This document shows, piece after piece, positions 9,853 to 21,500 of a DNA stretch of 64,000 nt. The notes beneath the pieces are model-generated. The model was not told the DNA's origin, made no database searches, and saw nothing but the letters and a program-made list of their open reading frames with translations. Position numbers and translations under genes: made by a program. The stretch is from Balamuthia mandrillaris (taxonomy: Eukaryota; Discosea; Longamoebia; Balamuthiidae): the NCBI GenBank assembly GCA_031835245.1, contig JAVKOQ010000289.1, forward strand, positions 1 to 64,000, in the 5' to 3' direction. Numbering within the stretch: the first letter of the stretch is position 1; each line of letters starts with the position of its first letter.

Positions 9853-12800
9853 CAAGAAATGAGTTACATACCTCATACAACCAAGATGTTACAAGATTTA
9901 CATTCTCGCGAATGGTTACAGAGAGAGAACGGATTTTTATACAACGAAGGTCTCTACTCACGACTGGTTCCATCCATCTTTTAAGTTTTAAAGTCGAAAA
10001 ACAGGTGAGTACTGCCATTTGATGAAAGAGAACAAAAGGGAGGGAGCGAGGGATGATTGTTACTTTGAAAATGCTGAATATAATTCATCTAAAAGGGAGG
10101 CTTTATCCAAGGCATCAGGGATGCGAGTGGTTGAGGTGAACTTTAGTTTATGTTCAGTCAATCCTAATTCTTGAATTGCTTCTGAAGGATCCAATATCTT
10201 TATGCTTTGTCCCTTTTTTTGCTGAACGTTAGACCGGAAAAAGTGAATAAGGGAGAGAGGGAGAACTCACTTGATTAGCGTCCATCAATAAGACGCCATT
10301 TATGGGAATACGTGAAGGAGGTCGTGTCCGTTTGACTGCTCTTCCTGTTAGGTTTCATAAGAAAAGAAAATAAGGAACAAGAAGTAAAATCAAGGAACAG
10401 AGCAGAACAGAAAAATTACCTTCACCAAAAGAATGTTCGGCTGCATTCTCGCCATTTGAGTAGAAGTTGGATTTCAGTTGTCGTTTGAGCAAGTTACGAG
10501 AAAGGTCCACAGGAATAGATGGTTGAGTATGAATGGTAACAGTGGTGCCATTGGGTGGATCAAAACAAGGTATTCCAAACTCGCGTATTACTCGTTGCTT
10601 TAACGATTGCCTAGTAAAACGAGAAAGAAAGAGACGAACGAAAATGAAAGAAAAGAGATTAGAATATGGAAATAGTGGGACAAATGAAACGATATGATAG
10701 AGTATACATTTTGCCTTTCTCACCATGGACCAAGATAACGTTTCTTGGCTCGGCTTGCTTGATGAGTTGCATAATGCCTTTGGCATCGGCATGGGCGCTA
10801 AAAGACAAGTTCTTAATCTTGCACTTGACTTCCAAAGTGGTGTTCTTGTCTATTTCAATTTTGCGAGGTGCCTGCGAACCTGCGGTAAGCTTGTTTCCTA
10901 CGGTGCCTACTACACAGTAACTGCTCCGGAGCGATAAGAAGAACAATAAGAGAAAGAATAAGGAGAACGAAGAAAGATGAGGAGAAGGAGGAGGAAGAAG
11001 AAAAAGAACTAACCCAGGAAGGATGACCATGTTTCGCTCGTCTCCTGCCCATTTTTTGAATACTTCGAGGGAAGTGCCCGCGTGAAGCATGCCAGGTGTA
11101 GCAAAGAGAACCATTGGTCCTGGGTCATCCGCCATTCCACGCTCAAATGGATGAATATGTTTGAAATCAAACATATTTCTGGTTATTTTGTGAAACGAGA
11201 GAAGAAAAGTCAGTCACTTTGGGAAAGAAAAGCAAATAAGAAAATAGTTAAAGTCAGTAAGAAGAAATGAACAAAACCTATGCACAAAAGTCTTTTTGAT
11301 CTTCTGGTTGGTCCAATTGATGAACAACCGATAGTAATTGGTCGCTTTTTCAGTGAGTCCAGCTGAAAAGTAAATAGGCACCGACAAGTTGCGTCGTTCC
11401 CAGTACGTGTCCAACAAAATGCAAAGCTCTTGGGCACGGCCCAAAGCAAACACTGGAATGAGCACTTTGCCTCCGTTCTCAACGCAGCCATGCACTCTTT
11501 TGAGAAAGTCCCGTTCTCGCCAACGCTTTGAGTCTCGTACTGTTGTAGCATAGCTTCATTCAAAACAAAAATTAAACAAAAGTAGTTTAGGAGAGATATA
11601 GAAGAGAAAAGAAGAGAACGACGAAGAGAAGAGAAGAGAAAAAACAAACGTGGATTCAGTGATGAGAACGTCGGGTCGAACTTTGGCAATCCAAGCGCCG
11701 CCAAGATGCCTGTCTGGAGTCATGTTGTAATCTCCTGTGTAAACGACGCTCTGTTCACCAACTTTGACATGAAACATAGCTGCTCCGAGTACCTACATAG
11801 TGAAGTTAGTTACTTCTTTCTTGTTCTTTTGCTTCCTCTTATTGTAGAGCAGTTTGTCCTCTTGCATTTATTTTGGCCACAACAATTTGGAGAGCGAGAG
11901 AGAGAGAGAGAGAGAGAGAGCACGCACGTGGCCAGCGTAGTATGCTGTTATTTCCAATTCATCGTCCACATGAACTGTTTGGTGCACGTTTACTCCTACC
12001 ACTATTTTGTTTCACTTGTTGAGCGGAAAGAACAAGAGCAAGAAGAAGAAGAAGAAGAAGAAGAAGAAGAAGAAGAAGAAGAAGAAGAAGAAGAAGAAGA
12101 AGAAGAAGAGAACAAGCAGAACAAGCAGAACAAGCAGAACAAGAAAAACAAGAATAACAAGAAGAAGAGACAAACCTTTCTTCATGCAATCCTTGATCAT
12201 AGCGCTGGTAAAAAAATTCTTGTCGCCCTTTCTTTCCACCGCGATCTTACGATAGTCCTCCAAAAGAATAGGACAGATGGCCTTCGTTGGATGCTGCACG
12301 TTGTGTCAGAAGATAAATGGCTCAGAAGAGATACACTAAAGAGAGGAAAGGAGAGAACATAGGGCGAGAGAAGAAGAGAAGAAAGAAGAGAGGATGGTGG
12401 AGATAGTACAGTCATGTAGACAGGACCATGGTAGCCGCACATCTCCGTGAAAAACGGAAGAGCTCCGCAGTGATCCAAGTGACTGTGGAGATACGGGGTA
12501 AGTTTAAAAACAACCATCAAACGAGGAACAGCGCAAAAAAAAAAAAAAAGGGTAGCGAGCGGTTCCATACAAATGAGTGATGATGATGCAGTCCAAGGCG
12601 CTGGTGAAGTTCCCTGTTTTGGAGATGTAGGAAAAGTCCGGAAACCTGCGAGCATCGTGGTATCCCATGTGCATGCCGCAGTCGAACATCACGTTCTTGC
12701 CGCCCAAACTTACGAGGATGCAACTTCGGCCCACATCTTGTCCCGCTCCTTGTTATTTAATATTTTTTTTGGTTTTTGCAGTGAGTTAAAAAACTACTGC

Positions 12801-12901
12801 AAAGAAGAAGAAGAACAAGAAGGACGAAGAAGAAGAAGAAGAAGAAAAGCGGTGAATCGAGAAAAGCAAAGATCACCTAGAGGAACGATTTTGATGTCCA
12901 T
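9402..12901 (-). CDS. INTS11: Integrator complex subunit 11 (CPSF73-like RNA endonuclease)
   Basis: Fourteen exons with consistent phase: 12901-12877, 12748-12571, 12482-12410, 12293-12176, 12001-11928, 11792-11650, 11553-11278, 11178-11014, 10920-10708, 10610-10420, 10344-10271, 10221-10064, 9977-9872 and 9716-9402. The product is about 702 residues. It is the catalytic metallo-beta-lactamase/beta-CASP nuclease of Integrator. Visible hallmarks are [15 protein letters not shown], the zinc motif [11 protein letters not shown] (assembled across an intron), [47 protein letters not shown] and [15 protein letters not shown]. These match INTS11 better than CPSF73. An unusual Glu/Asp-rich tail of about 80 residues extends past the normal C-terminus. 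Introns hold (CT)n and (CTT)n on the transcribed strand. Confidence 0.93.
12027..12110 (-). repeat. (CTT)n microsatellite in INTS11 intron
   Basis: About 28 AAG/GAA units on the plus strand, pyrimidine-rich in the INTS11 transcript. It is followed by imperfect AACAAG units. The tract lies between exons 4 and 5. Confidence 0.85.
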
Positions 12902-12947
12902 CTTGCCGCTACACTTTTTTTTTTGCTTTTCTCACATGCCTTTCTAA

Positions 12948-13086
12948 CGTCGACATGGCCCCGCATGAAGCGAGCAATATTTCCGCTCGTACTCTGGTCA
13001 CCTGAATCAATTCATCACGACGACGTGAATAGCAAGTGCTCTCTCTCGTTTGTCCTGTCCAGGTATAACTTTTCGTGACGACATGA
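12948..13086. promoter_or_regulatory. TGTCGACA/TGTCGTCA-type motifs in INTS11-TUG bidirectional promoter
   Basis: acgtcgacatgg at about 12947 and gtgacgacatgat at about 13075, in the gap between two divergent start codons (12901 and 13279). Both forms of the recurrent motif occur together here. Confidence 0.5.
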
Positions 13087-13278
13087 TATATGAGATTCCA
13101 CGAAAGAAAGAAAACAGCAACAGAAGAGGTGGCAAACACAACACCTCTCCTCTTCTTTTCGTTCTCTCTTTTCTTTGGGTGGGGAGTAAAGCTTTTGATT
13201 AAACTTGAGTAGGTTGGTGGCATCCCATTTGTTTGTCTTCATTTTTTTTTTTTGTGTTTGCGAACAACCTCTCCCTAC

Positions 13279-13952
13279 ATGTCTTCGTTCGTGGTTTTGT
13301 TCAATGGGCGACGGGACACCGTCAAAACCACGCCCGCCATGACCCTGGGACAGGTCCTTCAACGCGCCTGCGAGACCTTCAAGCTCCAGCCCTCCCAATA
13401 CCAGCTGAGGTTTTTTTTTTCGTTTTCGGCTCACTACTTTTTTCATCGCGTGAGAAAACAACAAATCTGATTTTTCTTTTCTTTTTTTTCTTTTTTTTTC
13501 TGTTTCAGCTTTCGTAGCAAGCCGCTTGATCTGTCGTTGAGCGTTCGTCTGTCTGGCATACCCTCTCGCGCCACGCTGGACCTTGAAAAGCAGAAAGGCG
13601 CTGCCAACAGAGGAAGTTGCGATCTTCTTTCTCTCTGCTCTCTGCTCTCTGCTCTATGTTATCTGTTTTTTCTGACCTGTTCTATGGAAACAGATGTACA
13701 GGTTCGCGTTGCTCTGCAGCTTCCTTCAGGCGGGCGTTTGCAGGAGAGCTTTCCCGCTTCAACGACCTATTGGGAGATTTTGCGCCATTTTGAGAGCAAG
13801 CAACCCGAACAGCTGAACCTCACTCGCGTAACGGGTGCTTCCTCGGACGATGTCGGCTCAAAGAGGAAGAAAACCCCAACCACAGAGAGTTTTTACATGC
13901 AGCCCGTCGTCAATGTTTTATCTGCCGAGGTTTGCTTCTTTCTCTCTCTCTT

Positions 13953-13988
<36 letters not shown>

Positions 13989-15687
13989 AACCTTTCTTCT
14001 TTGTTAAAACAATCTTTTACTAACGTATCGCCAACAATTAAGATAAACACGAACAAAGACTTGATGACACACAGCTTGCTAAGCACTGGAATTTCGGATA
14101 GCGTGCTGATTCGACTGCTCTTCCGTCCAACCAACCGCACCCTAGAAGAGGTACAACACGAAAACGAGGTAGTTTTACAAGCACTCAACGAACAGGAAGC
14201 TGCCAGAAAGGCGAACGAAGAAGAGGAAAGAAAAAGAAAAGCAGAGGAAGAAGAAAAGAAGAAGATTCTTTCTTCTTCTGACTCCGCCTCTTTGCCAACA
14301 GAGTCTACTGTCGCTCAAGTAAATATGGGAACGGATAAAGAGAAAGAGAAAGAGAAAGAAGTGGAAGTAGCGGAAACCCGAACAGAAATGGAGATGGAGA
14401 CAAGAGACATTCCAAAGGAAGAAAAAGAGAAGAGGACAGAAGCAAAAGGCAAAGCTAAAATGAACACAGAAGAACATGCTCAACAGAGTCAACAACAAGA
14501 GACCATAACACCCGAACCCACAACAATGGGAGAAGAAATGGATGTGGAGGTGTTACAAGCGTTTCAGCAAGGAGCTGACATAAGACAAAAGGAAAGAGAA
14601 GTGGCAGATTTGATACGAAAGAAAAAAGAATTGGAACGGAGAAGGGAAGAGGAAGCGTGGAAGAAAAACATTCCCGAACGAGATACCAAAGTATTTGCTC
14701 CTTCTGATCGACCTTTCTCACTTAAGGATTGTACGTACAACCCAATCATCTTATTTTTATTTCTCTGATCTCTTTTCTCCTCCTATCTCTTTTCTCCGTC
14801 AATAACAAAACGATACATTAGTCGAAGTTCCGGATCATTTCTTTGAGGCACTTCCATCTGACTTTGCAGCCAGTGATCGAGCTCGTCGGCAGAAAGAGGA
14901 AACTGCAGGAATGCTCAAAACACGAGAGCAACGTGAAAAAGAAAGACTCCAACATGTCAATAAGTTCTCCAAGGTAGATATTACTCTTTCTAGTTGAATA
15001 TTAATGTTGAACAAGTGTTATCTTTTCTCTTAATTTCAAAAACGTGAAACACCTAGACTCTTGTTCGTATCCGTTTTCCCAATCGATTAGAGCTGCAAGC
15101 CACCTTTCATCCAAACGAGTCTACAACAGCTGTTATGGAATTTGTTCAGGAACAGCTTGCTCATCCTGATATACCCTTTTATTTATGTACGGCCCTCTCT
15201 CTCTCTCTCTGTCTCTCTCTCTCTCTCTGTCTCTCTCTCTCTCGTTCAACGGCTTTTTTAACAACATTCCCTTTTCTTCAGTCACAACACCGCCAAGACA
15301 AAAAGTCGACCTTAAGCAATCCCTGAAAGCGCAACTTTTTGTACCTGCTGCTGTCCTTCATTTTGCTTGGGATAGTCGTATGTCTCTTCTCTCCTCTCCT
15401 CTCTCCTCTTCTCACAAAACAAAATGGAATAAACAGCAACGGGACCAGAGGACTACCTGAAACCAGAGTTAATGGCAAATATCTGTGAGAATCTTTCTTC
15501 ATATTCGTCGTCGTCTTCTTCATCCTCTTCATCATCTTCGTCTACATCTTCAACTGGAAGAAGTACAACCAGCAGCACGGCATCCTCTTCATCTTCTTCT
15601 GGAGAAGGCTCGTCGTCGTCAAGGCCTACAAACAAAGAACAACAAACCCAAAAGCTTCGTTCTTGGCTCAAATTGGGCAAAAAGTGA
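13279..15687 (+). CDS. ASPSCR1: TUG/ASPSCR1-type UBX-domain protein
   Basis: Eight exons: 13279-13409, 13509-13615, 13694-13929, 14043-14730, 14822-14973, 15057-15186, 15282-15377 and 15437-15687. They give 596 residues. The N-terminus is the TUG ubiquitin-like fold (VVLFNGRRDTVKTTPAMTLG, then QYQLSFRSKPLDLS). A second ubiquitin-like segment starts at VRVALQLPSGGRLQ. A long Glu/Lys-rich coiled stretch follows, then VPDHFFEALPSDF and a C-terminal UBX domain (TLVRIRFPNRLELQATFHP, then ATGPEDYLKPEL). The family binds and disassembles the p97/Cdc48 hexamer and tethers membrane cargo. The Ser/Thr-rich C-tail may be disordered. The gene shares a promoter region with INTS11. Confidence 0.88.
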
Positions 15688-15726
15688 AACAAGTAATACA
15701 ATACACGTTACAGACAAAAAATGAAA

Positions 15727-16605
15727 TCATGAAAGTACACAACAAGTTCGTGTCTTGGATGAGGATGGGGATGAGGATTGCCCCTGCTGCTCCCTGTTTT
15801 CTTCCATTTGCTCATCCTTGTTGTCACGATCCAGCAATGGAGAAGTCTCTTTCAATCTCTGTGTGGCTACCTCCAACGTTTCTCTGTCATAGTAGCCTGC
15901 TTTTGCTTCTGTATCTTCTTTTTCTTCATCTTCCGTTTCCGTCTCTGTCTCCGTCTCCGTTTGTGTTTCCGTGTCTGTCGTTTCTGTTTCTGTCTCCGTG
16001 TCACTTTCGCTTTCGGTCTCCGTTTCAGTGTTGCTGCCAGAGGATCGTGACCTCTCCTCCTCTTCTCCTCCTGCAGAAAAGGTTTCTCTGGCGGAGGCCC
16101 TCGCTCGCGCGCGGACGGGGCCGGGAGAGCGAGAGAACGTGTTGGAGAATTCCCTGAGCCTCTCTCTCCGTTGTTTGAGGGCCGACTCCTCCTCCCCTAT
16201 TTTGCGACGCCTCCTCTCTTCCTCTTTTTCTTGGAGCTTCTCTTTGCGTCGCTTTCTTTTGCTTTTGAGCGCTTTGGGCACTTTGGTGATGCGAGTGATG
16301 CTGTTCCTTCTTTTCTTTCTCTTGGCCGCCTTGTTTTCGTCGCTCCCTTCCTCTGCCTCTTCCTCTCGTTGTTGTTGTTTGGCTGCTTTCTTCAACTTCC
16401 TGAGCTCTTCTCTCTCCTGCCGCCGCTTCTCTCGTCGCTTCCGTCTTGCCTCCTTTTTGTCTGACTTTTCGTGCTTCTTCTTCTTCCTCTTGCTGCTGCT
16501 CTCTTTCGAACGTGCCTCTTTCTCTTTTTCTCCTTCCTCTTCTTCCTTTCGTTCCCGGTGGCTTCCATCAAAGCTAACGCTGACCCTCCTTCCTCGTTGG
16601 TCCAT
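15727..16605 (-). CDS. Highly charged protein ending in a CaaX prenylation motif
   Basis: A single open frame of 292 residues starting MDQRGRRVSVSFDGS. It is extremely rich in Lys/Arg/Glu to about residue 150 (predicted long charged helix). Next comes a Ser/Arg segment, an acidic Thr-Glu repeat (TETETE) and a tail ending TRTCCVLS. The last four residues, CVLS, form a textbook CaaX box (the same as H-Ras), preceded by a second Cys that could be palmitoylated. Farnesylation and membrane attachment are inferred. No family is recognised. A separate open stretch upstream on the same strand (16875-16660, containing FQLGPPHKLIFVAEVFPP) may be an upstream exon or another gene; the reading frame does not join it cleanly. 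Confidence 0.5.
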   Translation of the reverse strand: MDQRGRRVSVSFDGSHRERKEEEEGEKEKEARSKESSSKRKKKKHEKSDKKEARRKRREKRRQEREELRKLKKAAKQQQREEEAEEGSDENKAAKRKKRRNSITRITKVPKALKSKRKRRKEKLQEKEEERRRRKIGEEESALKQRRERLREFSNTFSRSPGPVRARARASARETFSAGGEEEERSRSSGSNTETETESESDTETETETTDTETQTETETETETEDEEKEDTEAKAGYYDRETLEVATQRLKETSPLLDRDNKDEQMEENREQQGQSSSPSSSKTRTCCVLS

Positions 16606-16875
16606 CTTCTCTCTCTTTGGTCTTTTTTTAATATGGTTTTCTTCGGTAACGCTATGACATCAGCCTTTACCATTTTTGTTCTTATGCATTGGTATTAGGA
16701 AAACGCAGACGTCACAAAGAGGAGGGAATACCTCCGCAACAAATATTAGTTTATGTGGTGGTCCAAGTTGAAACAAGGGCACCTCTTCATCATCATCTTC
16801 TTCTTCTTCTCCTTCTCCTTGTTCTTTTTGTGCTTCTTCTTCTTCTGTAAGGTCATTGTTCATCCATCGGAGCAC

Positions 16876-17607
16876 TTTATTTTTTTTTTTTTGGGCTCAT
16901 CCGCACGGTCCATCTTTCGGGGGAAACCCACCACGTCCATCCCGATGCTGGCATGATGGTGATGGGCATCCCTCCCCCCTTTTCCCCTTCCTCCTTCAGT
17001 CCCCCGATGTCGTCATCCTCATTTTTCGTTGGTGTCTCGTCTTCCCTCCCGATAGTTTTGCTATTTTATGTTTCCTAGTGTTCTCCTAAAAGGAAGGCGT
17101 GGTGAGAGGGAGGGACGTGTGGGTTAGCCCCCACCAATGAGGGCGGAGGACCTAAAAAGAAACCTTGTTTTAACCAACCAACACCCCCAACGGACCCAAA
17201 ATAAAAAAAAAATCCATTCCACCACCTTTTTGTTTTATTTATTTTCCCCTTGTTTGGTTGCTCCATTGAGACCTCTTCTCTCCCCCTCTCCTCCCTTGGA
17301 TGGTTTTTTTGAGCCCCGCATTATAATTATTTTTTTTTTTTGAAAGCAGAAACCTCACCCAGGAGCATCATCCAAAATAAGCGAAACCCGACCGCTTCCA
17401 TCCCTCAGGTGTGGTTGACCACGACGAACATACGCGACGCTCCGGTGCAGTACGGTTTGTTTTTTTTTTTTGAAACACCCACAAAAACAACGTAGCGGGG
17501 CGAGGCCTCCGCTTGATAGTCTTGTGTGCGTTTGTGTGTTTGTGTGTGTGTTTTGTGTGTGTGTGTGTGTGTGTGTGCACATGTGAGTGCTTTCTCACGC
17601 ACTACTT

Positions 17608-17649
<42 letters not shown>

Positions 17650-17658
17650 CTCTCCGCC
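16876..17658. other. Intergenic region with (TG)n tract and a promoter motif
   Basis: No confident gene. It contains gatgtcgtcatc at 17006 (the recurrent promoter motif), several poly-T runs, a (TG)n tract at about 17527-17576 and a (CT)n tract at 17611-17646. A short open segment at 17408-17453, flanked by a good acceptor and donor, could be a missed exon on the plus strand. Confidence 0.4.
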
Positions 17659-18167
17659 ATGAACATGGACGAACCAAACCGGAACCTAATATTTTTTTTA
17701 AAACAACAAACAAAAACAAAACAGGAGAAACCTTTGACAAGCAACCAACACCCACACATAAGCCCAAAAGTAGAGCGGCAGTTCCGGAGTGATCGACGCG
17801 ACGGTCGCACTTCCGCACCTCCCCCTCCATCTCCACCCACCCTTCAGAGCAAAAAGGTTGGTTACTGCCCACTTTTATTAGGAGAAAGGATGATGATGCC
17901 TTTCATTAAAATAACAACTTAACCGTTTTTTTTTCTCTCCTCTCCTTGATGCTTTTTCTTTTCAGTTCATTTATTTATTCCATCCCCTCCCCCAATTAGG
18001 CCACGGTCACCCAACTACCACCACCTCCTCCGTTTGAGGAGTTGGAGCCACCCGCAGCAAGCACCACCACCCCCGGCGACGACGACTACGGCGACCCCAC
18101 CTCTACCGCCTTCACTGGACGCTCGCTCGCTCACTCTCACTCCGGACCCAAAACCTCAGAGCTCTGA
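17659..18167 (+). CDS. Possible small Pro-rich protein of unknown function
   Basis: An ATG at 17659 opens a frame to a good donor at 17856 (AAA AAG|gttggt). A second exon, 18000-18167, follows the acceptor ccaattag, in phase, giving 121 residues. The second exon is distinctly protein-like: ATVTQLPPPPPFEELEPP, then a Ser/Thr-rich tail ending TSEL. Alternatively these are the last two exons (17725-17856 and 18000-18167) of a longer gene whose start is not recognised. No family could be assigned. Confidence 0.35.
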
Positions 18168-18511
18168 GTGAGTCCCATTAATTTTTTTTGTTTTATTTTT
18201 TTTTGGGGCTTGGGCATTGGGCGGAGTATCCCAAACAAACGGTTCGTTTCTCATGGGATCTTTCTTTCTCTCCTTTCTTTTTTATCTTTCATGCCATGCC
18301 ATGAAAGCTCTACCTTTGTTTCTCCATTTTTTTATTTTAAAGAGCATTTCTGTCTAACGGACTTTGGGGAACAGGTCTAGAAAACAGTTTAGTGGTGTGT
18401 GGACGCATGAGGACAACTGCGACTGTCTTCATTCCGCTCTTAACTTCACGCACACGATAAATAAAACCAACTCCGGAGTTTACACAGCGAACACAACAAG
18501 CATATCCGTCG
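18168..18511. other. Short intergenic gap
   Basis: T-rich, about 340 bp, probably the 3' UTR of the preceding gene and the promoter/5' UTR of the SAP-domain gene. Nothing else is seen. Confidence 0.5.
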
Positions 18512-21500
18512 ATGGAGACAGAACAAGTAGGAGGTGACCAGGCGGCGTTAGTCGACGGAACGGAACAAACCAAAGCGCCCAAGGAATATGGCGAGGAGCA
18601 CCCACTTAAGGATATCAATGTGGTGGTAGTATCGACAGTAACGGGAAGAAAACGGAGAAACGGCTTCGCGCACACAGTTGAGAATGGAGCAAACCACTCA
18701 TATCTTTCTCCGGAGGATGAAAAAAGAGAAGAGGACAAAGAAAGAGAGTACGACAGGGTGGAGGAGACCGCACCGTCGCGAGACCAAGCAGGAGAGGAGG
18801 AGGAAGAGGAAGAGGAGGGAGAGAACGAGGACCACACCGATAGCCCAAACGATTGGATGTTTTTGGAAAACATGACAGTGTTGGACCTTCGAGTACAGTG
18901 CAGAAAGTACAAAGTGTCACCATCCGGAAGGAAGCCGGAGTTGGTTGAACGTTTGAAAGAAGCACTGCAGCAACGCCAACGACGACGGCAACAACAGAGA
19001 AAAACTGGCAACAGCGCTTTGCTGGACAGCGAAGATGAGGAGGTGGAAGAAGGAGAGGAGGAGCAAGAAAAAGCGATAAAGGACGAAGACGAAGACGAAG
19101 ATGAAGATGAAGATGGGGAGGAGACGGCAACACAATCATCGAACAGAATGATTATTCAATTCAAAGATAATGTCAAGGATGAGGAGATTAACTCGAGCCA
19201 CAACCATTTTAACAGCAACTCCGAAGCTCAACACCACCCAAATAACCACGAGCAAGAACCAGCTACGTCTCGGTTGTGGACTTCTCGCAGAGCGCTCCGT
19301 GACTCGCCTGATGGAGAAAATCCTGATGGGCTTGCAGCAGAGGAGGAAGAAGGGGGAGAGAAAGGAAGGAGAACAAGAAAGAGAACTAGAAGAGTATTAG
19401 TTGGCTCCTATGCAGAAAACGATGCTGACGATGAAGTAGAACTTGATATGAAGAGTCAAAGGGCAGACCAAGATCTCGTTCCAGAAAAATCAATGAATAA
19501 TGAAGATGATGCCATATCTACTACCAGTCGAAAAGGCAGAAAAAGAGCCAACCGTCCTTCATCCAACAACAACAACAACAACAACAACACCACCAACAAC
19601 AATAACAGCGATGACAGCGCCTACACCGGAGAGAGGCCCACCAAACGACGGCTACCTTCTTCGTCAAATAACAAGAGCAATGGCGGTGGCAATCCTATTC
19701 CCAAGAAACGTCTCTCATGCGCACTATGTGGATGTAGAGCGGCTTTGAAGATATGCTCCAAGACCATGTGCATCGATTGTTGTCCTCGAAAGGGACAACC
19801 TTGCGAAGCTCATCGTAAGAAACTGCAAATCAAGAAAGACTCTGCTTCTTCTGCTTCCACTCCTTCCGCTTCTGCAACACCCACAATTGTTCTTCCGTCT
19901 TCCACTTCCTCTGCTACCTCCTCGTCTATCTTTTCCAGTCTGTTGATGGCCTCTCCTGAAGAACCGACGATAACGAAGAGGAAAATCACTCGAAGGAAAT
20001 CAACTTCATCTCTTCATTCGGATATGGCTTTTCTTCCGTCATCGTCTTCCGCTTCCAAAAGGAGTGAGCAACCAGACGATGACATGCAATCGTTTTACGC
20101 ATTTCAGATACCGATGCATCGGAATAGCAATCGCACCATCATTCAGCCCCGGTTTAGCGATAATGAGGATGCTGAAGATGACGATGATGAACATGAAGAC
20201 GAGGATGGTGAGGGCCTAGCGAGTAGCGATAGCGATGAGCTAAGCGGTATAAGCAACAGCGATTCGGACAGCGATGACCAAGAATCAAGTGATGACGACG
20301 AAGACAACTACAGCACTTCAGGCAATGATGGAGAGGATGAACAAGACTATGATGGTGAACAAAGAGAAGGAAAAAATGATGAAGATCGAAGGAAGAAGAA
20401 AACCGATGCAGAGAACAAGGAAGAAGAGGAATCAGTTGGAGCAGAAGGACTCATGTTTCTGTCCAACTCTCACAGGAAGATGTTACAACGACGACAGCAG
20501 AAGAAAAGAAAGACTAAGAAGACAAAGCAAAGACATATACAAAAGCAAGAAAAGTTGACGACTTCACTTTCTCGACAACAAAACGGCTCTTCCGGATCGG
20601 AAGAAAGATCAAAGTTGTCTAATCGTCTCCCACACAAAAAGAGAGGAGATGCTGTTACGAACGTGGCAAAGAAAGAAGAAAAAGTTGAGCCAAGAGAAAG
20701 CCTACAACAGCTGCTACAACAACGAGAGAAAGAGTTTTCGGATCTACAGCACAAAGTTGGAGAGCAGGAGAGAAAGATAGAATTGTTGGACAAAGAGATG
20801 AAGGCGTTACGGTCGTCTCTTGTGGAAGCATTGCAGAAACAGCAACAACAGATTCTCTTTCACCATTTGCAAGTTGCAGAGTATTTCAATCAACAGCAGC
20901 AGCAGCAACAACAACAGCAACAAGTGCAGCAGCAGCAGCAACAATCCTCAAAAGCCACCAGAGTGAAACGAACCAAAGCTTCTCCATCTTCTTCTATTTC
21001 TACGTCTTCTTCGTTATCTTCTTCGACATCATCGTCATCGCCCCCTTCCTCCTCTTCCCCTTCAACTCCAAATCTGTCGACATCGAACGCGCCTTCTACC
21101 TCTTCCCCACCAATACTTTCCTCTACTGCTTCTCTGCAACAACAGTACCACATGCACCAACTTCAACAACAGCAACAACTACAGCTCTATCAACAACCAC
21201 CAAAGCAACAACAGCAACAACAAAACATCTCATCTCTAAATCGCGATAGCTCTTCTTCTAGTTCTGCTGTATCTTCGTCCTCTCTTCCTATGTTCCTTTT
21301 TCCTTCCGGTCAATTGCCAACAGCACCATTAACACAGAATCAACAACAATTTGTATCTCCTGGTTCGTCTATGTTTGGTCTGCCTCGTTTCTTTAGTGTT
21401 TCTGCCATACCTTCGTCTTCGTCTTCCACCTCGTCTTCTCCCGCTTCTTCTCTTTCCTCCACGCAACAACAACAACAGCAACAAAGATCAAGAAACGGAC

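Noticed and set aside
16660-16875. Acidic open frame on the minus strand containing FQLGPPHKLIFVAEVFPP.
   Set aside because: Looks partly protein-like but cannot be joined in phase to the CaaX gene and has no family; mentioned there rather than called as a gene.
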